From assembly GCA_016867055.1 (NCBI GenBank), contig VGKN01000022.1, forward strand, positions 1 through 12,058: 12,058 nt of DNA, written 5' to 3'. A program made the translations under genes and the position numbers. Shown piece after piece: positions 6,336 through 12,058 of the stretch. Each line of letters starts with the position of its first letter. Position 1 is the stretch's first letter. This DNA is from Candidatus Omnitrophota bacterium. GTDB taxonomy: Bacteria; Omnitrophota; Koll11; VGKN01. The notes beneath the pieces are model-generated. The model saw nothing but the letters and a program-made list of their open reading frames with translations, made no database searches and was not told the DNA's origin.

Positions 6336-7556
6336 ATGAAAATGTTGTTTGATGAGGATGTGCTTTCAGAGAGAGAAAAGAAGAACTTGATTATATTGGA
6401 TTTAATCCGTAAGATTGGCCCTACCACAAGAACAGACATATCCAGAATCATAGGGTTAAATATAGTAACCGTTACAAACTATGTGAACAGTTATGTAAAA
6501 AGCGGTATTGTTATTGAGAAAGGACTTGATATTTCAACTGGTGGAAGAAGGCCTGCCTTGGTAGAATTAAACAAAAAATGGGGGTATGTCTTGGGTGTTG
6601 ACATAGGACCTGTAAATACGATAGCGGTAATTTCCGATCTCGCAAATAATGTTATAAGTAAGATTAAAAAACCAAGGCCAAAGGGTTTTATGGATGAGGT
6701 AATAGCAGGCTCCCTTGAAATTGTAAAAGAACTCATAGATACCTCAAAGATAGATAAGGCACTTCTTAAAGGGATAGGTATGGGTATATCAGGTGTTATA
6801 GATGAACGCTCGGGAACTATAAGAGATACAGACCCTACGAGGGGAAAGACCGTCGGCAGTTATTCAAGCATAAAAACTGCTTTTGGAAAAGAATTTAGGG
6901 TTCCTACATTTGTGGGTAACGATGCTACTGTAGCGGCATTTGGAGAAAAAAGACTTGGGCTTGAGGAAGACGTAAAAGATATGATTTATGTCTATTCAGA
7001 TGTGGGTTGCGGTATAATAATAAAGGGGGAGATATATTGCGGAGCAGGTGGTTCGGCAGGAGAGGTTCAGGTTTCCATAGATAATCCCGACTTGGATAAA
7101 TTTAATTGCTGGCAGAAAGGACCCTGTTTTTTAAGACCCTGGGGGGTTGATTTAGGTATTACAGAAGAAGCAAAAAAGATTGTTAGGACCGAAACCTCAT
7201 CCAAGATATACGAAAAGGTAAAAGGGAAACTTGAGGATATAACCTTAGATACAGTGATAGATGCAGCCAAGGAAGGTGATAAGGTAGCCCAGCAACTTAT
7301 TGAGGATGCAGGGATAAATTTGGGAATAAGGGTAGCATATCTTATCAATCTTTTTAATCCCGAGATAGTGGTAATAGGAGGTGGGGTTGAAAAGGCAGGG
7401 GAGTTATTGCTAAATCCTGTTAAAAGAACTGTTAGGAAACTTGCCTTTGAAGAATCTGCAAGCATCGTAAAGATTATTCCTTCTGTATTGGGGGAGAATG
7501 CAGTTGCCTTGGGCGCAGCCAGTCTGGTGGTAAGAGAAGTATTTATGAAGGCATAG
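6336..7556 (+). CDS. ROK-family transcriptional regulator (NagC/XylR-like), zinc motif lost
   Basis: 406 aa from ATG 6336, preceded by AGAGGTGA at 6323-6330. A GTG at 6327 lies inside that Shine-Dalgarno and is not the start. Residues ~12-72 are a winged helix-turn-helix (KKNLIILDLIRK, TRTDISRIIGLNIVTVTNYV, GIVIEKG, then the STGGRRPALVELN wing linker typical of ROK regulators). Residues 84-406 are the ROK sugar-kinase-like fold: VLGVDIG retains D89, GIGMGISGVID, GNDATVAAFGE with D196 at the usual catalytic position, GCGIIIKGEIYCG, and EIVVIGGG. The usual zinc site (G-H then C-x-C-G-x-x-G-C) is replaced: AGEVQ at 241-245 has no His, and only C258 and C264 remain. It probably binds a sugar released by the upstream enzymes and controls that cluster, the ROK pair itself, or both. 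Confidence 0.88.
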   Translation: MKMLFDEDVLSEREKKNLIILDLIRKIGPTTRTDISRIIGLNIVTVTNYVNSYVKSGIVIEKGLDISTGGRRPALVELNKKWGYVLGVDIGPVNTIAVISDLANNVISKIKKPRPKGFMDEVIAGSLEIVKELIDTSKIDKALLKGIGMGISGVIDERSGTIRDTDPTRGKTVGSYSSIKTAFGKEFRVPTFVGNDATVAAFGEKRLGLEEDVKDMIYVYSDVGCGIIIKGEIYCGAGGSAGEVQVSIDNPDLDKFNCWQKGPCFLRPWGVDLGITEEAKKIVRTETSSKIYEKVKGKLEDITLDTVIDAAKEGDKVAQQLIEDAGINLGIRVAYLINLFNPEIVVIGGGVEKAGELLLNPVKRTVRKLAFEESASIVKIIPSVLGENAVALGAASLVVREVFMKA

Positions 7557-7571
7557 ACGTCAGGCGATAAA

Positions 7572-7623
7572 TAGGGGGAAGAATATAGGTTAGTAGCGAG
7601 GAGAGATTAATCCTTCTCCCCTA
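7572..7623 (+). other. Weak hairpin between the two ROK genes
   Basis: TAGGGG (7572-7577) pairs with CCCCTA (7618-7623), with further partial purine/pyrimidine complementarity inside. It is followed by AT-rich sequence without a U-run, so termination is unlikely. The second ROK gene probably shares the transcript of the first, but the 86-base spacer could also hold an operator. Confidence 0.3.
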
Positions 7624-7642
7624 ATAAAAATGGAGAAGTATT

Positions 7643-8863
7643 ATGGAGTTAAAGCCAGTTACCTCAAGAGATTTGATATTATCTGACAGAGAAAGAAAGA
7701 ACCTTGCTATTTTAGAGGTTATCAGGAAGCACAGTCCGATTTCAAGAACGGACATCTCAAAACATACAGAGTTAAATATTGTAACCGTATCAAATTATGT
7801 AGACAATTTTATTGAAAGGGGCCTTGTAATTGAGAAGGGTTTTGATATATCCAGTGGAGGAAGAAGGCCTACCTTGGTTGAGTTAAATGGCAAGGCAGGC
7901 CATGTTGTGGCTGTAGGGCTTACAATGATGCATATGGTGGGGATAGTGGTAGATTTAGAAACAAAGGTCGTCTTAGAGATGAAAAAGGACCGTCCGCCTA
8001 TCACTGGCGAGGTTATCATAGATGAACTTGTTAGACTTACCCATGAACTCATAAAATCATCCAAGGTTAACCCTGATAAGATATTTGGTATTGGAATAGG
8101 TCTTCCCGGCATAATAGATGAGACAGGGAGAACTATTAGATGGCCGGGAAAATTAGGCTCGCAGGACGTTTCTGTTAGCGTATCAGTAAAGGATATATTT
8201 GAAAAAGAGTTTGGCTTGGTTACTATAGTTGAGAATGATGCAACTGCAGCGGTTTTGGGAGAAAAGTGGTTTGGGCTTGAGCCAGAGATAAAAAATATGA
8301 TATATATGTATTCTGGCGTTGGATGTGGGGTAATAATAAATGGGCAAGTTTATAGGGGCTCTAAAGGCACTGCGGGAGAGTTAGGCATCTTTAATCCTAA
8401 TGAGGGAGACCCCAAGACCTGGGAAAGAGATGCCCTTGCATTAGGCCGCTGGGAGATGGATTTAGGAATTATAAAGAGGGCAAGATTATCTATAGCAGAT
8501 TCTAAGTCTAAGATATTGGCATTGGTAGGCAATGATCCAGAGCGCATAACCCCAAAAACCATAATAGAGGCTGCAAAGGCAGGGGATGAACTTGCTATAC
8601 AACTTATTACTGAGGCAGGAAAAAATTTTGGAAAAAAGATTGCCTTCTTGGTAAACTTTCTAAATCCCGAGGTTATTGTAATCGGTGGTGGCATAGAGCA
8701 GTTTGGAACCCTTTTGATAGATTCATTAAGAAAGACAACAAGGGAATGGGCAATTGATGAGGCTACCACAGGTCTACGAATAATTCCAGCCCAATTGGGC
8801 GAAAATGCAGTTCCTTTTGGCGCAGCCAGTCTTGTAATCCAGCAGATATTTATCCAGGTTTAA
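7643..8863 (+). CDS. ROK-family transcriptional regulator, paralogue of the preceding gene; ATP and zinc motifs both degenerate
   Basis: 406 aa, exactly the length of the 6336 product and alignable throughout, so the pair is a tandem duplication. GGAGA (7632-7636) precedes ATG by 6 bases. The winged helix-turn-helix is at ~15-75 (SRTDISKHTELNIVTVSNYV, SSGGRRPTLVELN). In the ROK fold, the phosphate-binding DxGxT has become VGLTMMHMVG, so the nucleotide site is probably lost. ENDATAAVLGE keeps the D199 position, and GCGVIINGQVYRG and VIGGGIEQFG are normal. AGELG stands where AGEIGH is expected, and no cysteine cluster follows (NPNEGDPKTWERDALALGRW). It is therefore expected to be a sugar-responsive DNA-binding protein, not a kinase. 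The two copies may see different glucans or bind DNA as a heteromer; this is inference. Confidence 0.87.
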   Translation: MELKPVTSRDLILSDRERKNLAILEVIRKHSPISRTDISKHTELNIVTVSNYVDNFIERGLVIEKGFDISSGGRRPTLVELNGKAGHVVAVGLTMMHMVGIVVDLETKVVLEMKKDRPPITGEVIIDELVRLTHELIKSSKVNPDKIFGIGIGLPGIIDETGRTIRWPGKLGSQDVSVSVSVKDIFEKEFGLVTIVENDATAAVLGEKWFGLEPEIKNMIYMYSGVGCGVIINGQVYRGSKGTAGELGIFNPNEGDPKTWERDALALGRWEMDLGIIKRARLSIADSKSKILALVGNDPERITPKTIIEAAKAGDELAIQLITEAGKNFGKKIAFLVNFLNPEVIVIGGGIEQFGTLLIDSLRKTTREWAIDEATTGLRIIPAQLGENAVPFGAASLVIQQIFIQV

Positions 8864-8944
8864 TATTAAGCCGTATCATAACTATATCATTATTTCTCTA
8901 ACTCTTTAATTTTCAAGAAGTAATATATTTGAATAAATCAGAGT

Positions 8945-9349
8945 ATGAAATTCTGCAAGGTTTGCGGAAGGCAATTTGTTCCTAATAAGTATAAACCCTC
9001 TCAGAATGTATGTAATGACATAGCCTGCCAAAAAGAAAGACAGCGCCAAAATATAAGAACTTGGAGGCTAAAAAATCCTGATTATTTCAAATATACAACT
9101 GGAGATGATCCGGCTTATATAGAAAGTGTGCGCCAGAAACAGCTTCTATGGAGAAGAGCCCATAAATTAAGGTTAAAAGAATATCGGGCTAAATATAGAG
9201 AGAAAATACGAGACTATATGAGAGAATATATGAAAAAATATAGGTTAAAGAAGAAGAATATTTCACCTGAAGGAAATTTGACAAAAAAGGGGGAAGAAAA
9301 TGCGGAAAAAGGGTTACCTAACTCTCAGGATAGTGGTAATTCTTCTTAG
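8945..9349 (+). CDS. Small basic protein with an N-terminal four-cysteine zinc-ribbon-like motif
   Basis: 134 aa. C4-x2-C7 and C23-x4-C28 form a probable zinc-binding knuckle (FCKVCGRQF, then QNVCNDIACQKERQRQ), followed by RTWRLKNPDYF. Residues ~60-105 are extremely basic and probably helical (LLWRRAH, LKEYRAKYREKIRDYMREYM), and the tail is polar. Small proteins pairing this CxxC-x-CxxxxC head with W-R-x-K-N-P-D-Y and W-R-x-x-H words occur in many environmental bacteria without a known function. The charge suggests nucleic-acid binding. No Shine-Dalgarno is visible before ATG 8945. The 3' end overlaps the next gene by 50 bases in another frame, implying coupled translation. Confidence 0.7.
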   Translation: MKFCKVCGRQFVPNKYKPSQNVCNDIACQKERQRQNIRTWRLKNPDYFKYTTGDDPAYIESVRQKQLLWRRAHKLRLKEYRAKYREKIRDYMREYMKKYRLKKKNISPEGNLTKKGEENAEKGLPNSQDSGNSS

Positions 9350-9581
9350 AATAGCAGGATGGCTTTCTCCAATATTAGGAGTGCTTATTGGAGTTTTAAT
9401 ATTTACAGGGATTGCAAAACCACCTGCTACAAGGGTTACTGGTATCACAGCAGTAGTCTTGGGAGTTATATATTTTATAGTGTTTCATAGTATCGCGGAT
9501 TCAATAAGGGCATTTCTTAGTATTGAGGAGAATTCCAAGAAAATCGCCACATTATTAGAGGAAAAGAAAAATACTACTTAA
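9300..9581 (+). CDS. Small membrane protein with two hydrophobic helices, function unknown
   Basis: 93 aa. AAGGGGG (9287-9293), inside the upstream gene, lies 6 bases before ATG and supports the start. Two hydrophobic segments are visible, about residues 9-38 (long, with a central proline, possibly re-entrant) and 46-64. A charged amphipathic tail, IEENSKKIATLLEEKKN, follows. I do not recognise the family. The 50-base overlap with the zinc-ribbon gene makes a co-expressed pair likely. Confidence 0.6.
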   Translation: MRKKGYLTLRIVVILLRIAGWLSPILGVLIGVLIFTGIAKPPATRVTGITAVVLGVIYFIVFHSIADSIRAFLSIEENSKKIATLLEEKKNTT

Positions 9582-9633
9582 TGTTAATAACATCAATTTT
9601 TGTTAATATATACAAAATTTAGTTTTTTTAATA

Positions 9634-9662
9634 TTGACTTTTTTTGTTTTTTCAGGTAATTT
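9634..9662 (+). promoter_or_regulatory. Possible promoter in the AT-rich gap, directed toward the terminator at 9718
   Basis: TTGACT (9634-9639) is 17 bases from TAATTT (9657-9662). A second weak pair, TTGATA (9676-9681) and CATAAT (9699-9704), is also spaced by 17. Both point at the terminator 14-56 bases ahead, so any transcript would be under ~80 bases. In sequence this AT-rich such matches arise easily by chance. Confidence 0.25.
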
Positions 9663-9717
9663 ATATATACTTCTATTGATATTTTGTAGATAATTATACA
9701 TAATTGAATTGGCAGAC

Positions 9718-9744
9718 AAACCTCTTCACTGAAGAGGTTTTTTT
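9718..9744 (+). terminator. Strong intrinsic terminator
   Basis: AAACCTCTTC (9718-9727) pairs perfectly with GAAGAGGTTT (9731-9740) around a 3-base loop, and T continues to 9744. It lies 137 bases after the stop of the 9300 gene and plausibly ends the transcript of the small-gene pair. Confidence 0.85.
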
Positions 9745-9801
9745 GTTTAATTTTTTAGTGCTTAAAAATATTTTGAATTATAGAAAAAAAGAGAGAATTG
9801 A

Positions 9802-10224
9802 ATGAAGAAGGTGAGAATAGAAAACCCAGCACTTCCTCCTAAAGAACGAGGCTTTGGGGAAAAATTTATCGGCTACAGCCTTTATCTTCCCTGCTTTCTT
9901 GTGAAAGTCCCCAGAGGGAACGAAAGCAAGAAGGGGGGCTTTACGAGGTACAGGGTAAACCAAAACTCAGCATGTCTGTTTGAAAATTCAAATAATTTAA
10001 CCCCTTTACGTAAATATAAACAAAATCTGGATATTTTGGTATTGAAGTTTCGCCGACTATATAATATAATACAATATGTGAAAAACGATTTTTTTAGACG
10101 CTTTATTTCAACTCTTAAAATTGATTTAAAATGTTTTGATTTCTTTACCTCAGTTTTAATAACAAATTTTTGCGATGAATATTACAAAAAATTTTGCCTG
10201 AAAACAATAAAAATTTCCCGATAA
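9802..10224 (+). other. Doubtful 140-codon open frame over a GC-shifted, hairpin-rich stretch
   Basis: An ATG at 9802 opens a 140-codon frame, but I doubt it is a gene. Its 5' third (about 9826-9960) is much richer in G and C than the rest and holds inverted repeats: GGCT-AC-AGCC at 9871-9880 and TGCTTTC (9892-9898) with GAAAGCA (9922-9928). The 3' two thirds are AT-rich, contain the likely promoter at 10042-10070, and the stop codon falls inside the riboswitch. The predicted product (NPALPPKERGFGEKF, FLVKVPRGNESKKGGF) matches no family I recognise. A dispersed repeat, a structured RNA or a gene remnant explains it better. Apart from this, 9745-10041 shows nothing further. Confidence 0.3.
10042..10070 (+). 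promoter_or_regulatory. Probable sigma70 promoter for the riboswitch-controlled repeat-protein gene
   Basis: TTGAAG (10042-10047) is 17 bases from a perfect TATAAT (10065-10070). A second overlapping TATAAT lies at 10060-10065. Transcription would begin near 10077, about 137 bases before the riboswitch and 270 before the ATG. Confidence 0.5.
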
Positions 10225-10295
10225 GGGCAAACTCCGAGCGATCGGAGGACGCAAAACCACGGGTCACAAAGTGATAGCCGGGTTACCGAAGGAAA
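10214..10295 (+). promoter_or_regulatory. c-di-GMP-I riboswitch (GEMM-I)
   Basis: All blocks of the class are present in order. GGGCAAA is at 10225-10231. Hairpin CTCCGA / TCGGAG has a GCGA tetraloop (10232-10247), the GNRA loop that docks on its receptor. GGACGCAAA (10247-10255) and CCACGGG (10257-10263) follow, then the stem TCAC-AAA-GTGA (10264-10274) and TAGCCGGGTTACCGA (10275-10289). An outer stem TTTCC (10214-10218) / GGAAA (10291-10295) closes the aptamer. The known GEMM-I class binds the second messenger cyclic di-GMP. A terminator follows at once and the repeat-protein gene starts 53 bases later. GAAGG (10288-10292), partly shared with the closing stem, can pair with CCTTC (10306-10310) in the terminator. 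Ligand binding would then block the antiterminator and favour termination, an OFF switch (inferred). Confidence 0.93.
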
Positions 10296-10298
10296 GAT

Positions 10299-10329
10299 AA
10301 AAAAGCCTTCTGAATAACTCGGCTTTTTT
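10299..10329 (+). terminator. Riboswitch expression-platform terminator
   Basis: AAAAAAGCC (10299-10307) pairs with GGCTTTTTT (10321-10329) around a 13-base loop. The three G-C pairs make it moderate in strength, as expected for a switchable terminator. Its left arm overlaps CCTTC (10306-10310), which can pair with GAAGG of the aptamer 3' end. Confidence 0.75.
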
Positions 10330-10347
10330 ATTGAAAGGGTAAATTAA

Positions 10348-12058
10348 ATGATAGATTACCAAACAGGAAAAAAGAACCTCTGGATGCGATTAATCGCCTT
10401 AATTGTAGCAGAGGTTTTTTTAATCTCAAGCGTCCCAATAGCGGATGCCTTTGACAGGGGCGTTACCCTTTCAAGTCGCCAGAATGAAATCCAGGAGTCA
10501 GACTTTGTCAAAACCGACCGCATAAAAGAAGTCCTCAAGAAAACATCCGATTTTATCAAAGAAAGAAAAGATCTTGAGAAGAACAGGAATCAAGTTACCG
10601 ATGTAGTTAACAATATAAACAAGAGTGTGGTTGAGGGTGTTCAAGAAAAAGTAGAGGGTGAATTCCAGATAAATCGAAATCTAATCCAGGCAAGAACCAA
10701 ACGACTTAAGATTGCAGGTTCTGTTGGTGAATTTAACTACGTCCAATATGACGATGGAATGATAGTCTATTCTAAGGATGGCTTAACCAGTAGGATTGAA
10801 AATGAAAGAATAGTTGACCCCTTGGGCAATGTTACTATTAAAAACACCGACAATATGCAGTATAACGATAAGCGCCTCCTAGTAAGTTACGATGCTGAGA
10901 TAATAGACCCATTGGGAAATACCACAACTGTAAAATGGTATGGAGCGACATATACACCTGACTCAGTATTCTATGGCGGAGATGAAACCAACGCAAATAA
11001 AAATATAACAGGTTATACCCAAGAGGTAACCGATGCGCTTGGCAATACTACAAATGTAAACTTTAAAGACGCAACTTATTCCGGCAAGCTCCTAAGCACA
11101 TATATAAGAGAGGTTACAGATAATCTTGGCAACATAACAAAAGAAGAGTTCTCTAATCCTACCTATGATGATGCAAAGAGACTCATCTCCTATCATTTAG
11201 TTACCACAGATACATTTGGTAATGTAACGCTAACAGATAGGGTTTCCACTACATATAACAATAAGGATTTGGTAACTGACTATACCGAAATAGTCTCAGA
11301 CCTTCAGGGCAACTCCCTGACCACCGAATGGCACGGCCAATATAATGATTTTAACCAACTAACAGGCTATACCAAGAAGGATACAGACGAATCAGGCAAT
11401 ATAACTGAAACCCAGTGGCACTCTCCAGAATATGACAAGTGGGATAGGTTAGTCTCCTACAAAATTGACAAGAAAGGACTAACAGGCGTCCAAACAAAAG
11501 AAGAAACTTGGAATACCCTTGATAATTATGGTCGGGTTACAAACTCTAAGACCAAATATACAGATGGACTCGGCGTTGTTACAGAAGAGGACACAATCTA
11601 TACCTATAATAATAAACACCAACTGACCAGCTCATCTACTACAAGGAAGGACCAGACAGGTGTTATAACTCTTAGAGAATCATCCTATGACTATGACAAA
11701 TATGGTAGGATTGTAAATACAGATAATATCTATTCCCAGACTATAGATGGCAATAAGTTAGTAACAAAAGAAGAGATATCTTACACCTATTATAACTCCT
11801 TCTGTAAGGTTAAGAGCCAATATGTAAAGAGGATAGACCCTGCTGGCGTTGAGACGCTTTCAGAGACCACCTATGAATATAACTCCTTTAATCTTCTCTC
11901 TCATGCAGTTGCAACTTATACAGAATATTGTTTATCTGATGGTAAGGCAGTAAAGGTTATAACAGCAGAAGATACCACCTATAACTACAACAAATATAAA
12001 CAACTTGAGACATCAATAACCAAACGAAAGGATGCAGCAGGTGTCGAAAGCATAAATG
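10348..12058 (+). CDS. Start of a very large secreted repeat protein (YD/Rhs-like ~30-residue repeats), 3' end outside window
   Basis: ATG 10348, with AAAGGG at 10334-10339, opens a frame with no stop to the window end (570 codons). Residues ~10-34 (LWMRLIALIVAEVFLISSVP, ending IADA) form a signal segment with a long basic lead. Residues ~45-118 are charged and probably helical. From ~155 onward comes a repeat of [TI]D-x-x-G-[NV]-x-T followed by Y-[ND]-x-x-x-x-L-x-x-Y. The glycines stand at 160, 190, 232, 261, 291, 321, 350, 380, 409, 438, 500 and 565, a step near 30, with two steps near 62-65 where a degenerate unit lies between. The motif changes from GN to GV after residue ~350. YD repeats of Rhs proteins form secreted beta-cages or filaments but have a shorter period. 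No C-terminal domain is visible. The upstream riboswitch places it under c-di-GMP control, suiting an adhesin or surface-attachment protein. Function is inferred. Confidence 0.85.
   Translation, partial: MIDYQTGKKNLWMRLIALIVAEVFLISSVPIADAFDRGVTLSSRQNEIQESDFVKTDRIKEVLKKTSDFIKERKDLEKNRNQVTDVVNNINKSVVEGVQEKVEGEFQINRNLIQARTKRLKIAGSVGEFNYVQYDDGMIVYSKDGLTSRIENERIVDPLGNVTIKNTDNMQYNDKRLLVSYDAEIIDPLGNTTTVKWYGATYTPDSVFYGGDETNANKNITGYTQEVTDALGNTTNVNFKDATYSGKLLSTYIREVTDNLGNITKEEFSNPTYDDAKRLISYHLVTTDTFGNVTLTDRVSTTYNNKDLVTDYTEIVSDLQGNSLTTEWHGQYNDFNQLTGYTKKDTDESGNITETQWHSPEYDKWDRLVSYKIDKKGLTGVQTKEETWNTLDNYGRVTNSKTKYTDGLGVVTEEDTIYTYNNKHQLTSSSTTRKDQTGVITLRESSYDYDKYGRIVNTDNIYSQTIDGNKLVTKEEISYTYYNSFCKVKSQYVKRIDPAGVETLSETTYEYNSFNLLSHAVATYTEYCLSDGKAVKVITAEDTTYNYNKYKQLETSITKRKDAAGVESIN

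Noticed and set aside
7643..8863. Annotation as a glucokinase-type ROK sugar kinase
   Set aside because: The N-terminal winged helix, the lost D-x-G-x-T motif and the missing zinc cysteines argue for a regulator without kinase activity.
9826..9960. RNase P RNA, tmRNA, cobalamin, fluoride or c-di-AMP riboswitch
   Set aside because: The sequence was scanned for the signature words of these RNAs and none fit in the required order; only generic hairpins are present.
9778..9963. 61-codon minus-strand frame opposite the GC-shifted stretch
   Set aside because: No recognisable domain and no clear ribosome binding site. Both strands being open together here points to base composition or a repeat, not a gene.

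Overview
This window is AT-rich bacterial DNA with every supportable gene on the + strand. The organism appears to be an uncultured Gram-negative-type bacterium: it has lipobox and signal-peptide proteins, ROK regulators and an enormous secreted repeat protein behind a c-di-GMP riboswitch. The style resembles Omnitrophota-like metagenome genomes. That placement is an inference from gene content, because no phylogenetic marker lies in the window.

Region 1 (2-5965) is a carbohydrate locus. It opens with the last 51 codons of a GH94-type protein (cyclic beta-1,2-glucan synthase or glycoside phosphorylase family). It continues with a small secreted carbohydrate-binding-like protein (387-959), a predicted lipoprotein joining the same module to a glycoamylase-like (alpha/alpha)6 domain (1011-3050), a GH144-like secreted enzyme with two C-terminal jelly-roll domains (3010-5238), and a lipoprotein copy of the binding module (5354-5965). 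GH94, GH144 and the glycoamylase-like domain of cyclic glucan synthases all belong to beta-1,2-glucan metabolism. The simplest reading is therefore a system that binds, cuts or remodels beta-1,2-glucan (sophoro-oligosaccharides) at the cell surface. A strong intrinsic terminator lies 5 bases before the start codon of the 1011-3050 gene, so the first small binding protein may be made in excess over the enzymes.

Region 2 (5966-8863) holds a terminator, a consensus sigma70 promoter with an extended -10, a GC-rich repeat inside a long leader, and two tandem ROK-family regulators of identical length (406 aa). Both have a winged-helix N-terminus. Both have lost the ROK zinc motif, and the second has also lost the ATP-binding DxGxT motif, so they look like sugar-sensing repressors or activators for the glucan locus rather than kinases.

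Region 3 (8864-9745) holds a small four-cysteine basic protein overlapping a small two-helix membrane protein. An AT-rich gap with a textbook terminator follows.

Region 4 (9746-12058) carries a GC-shifted stretch of uncertain nature, a promoter, a c-di-GMP-I (GEMM-I) riboswitch with its own terminator, and the start of a very long secreted protein. The latter is open to the window end (570 codons seen). It has an N-terminal signal segment, a charged helical region, then YD-like repeats with a period of about 30 residues. Intracellular c-di-GMP therefore probably decides whether this surface protein is made.
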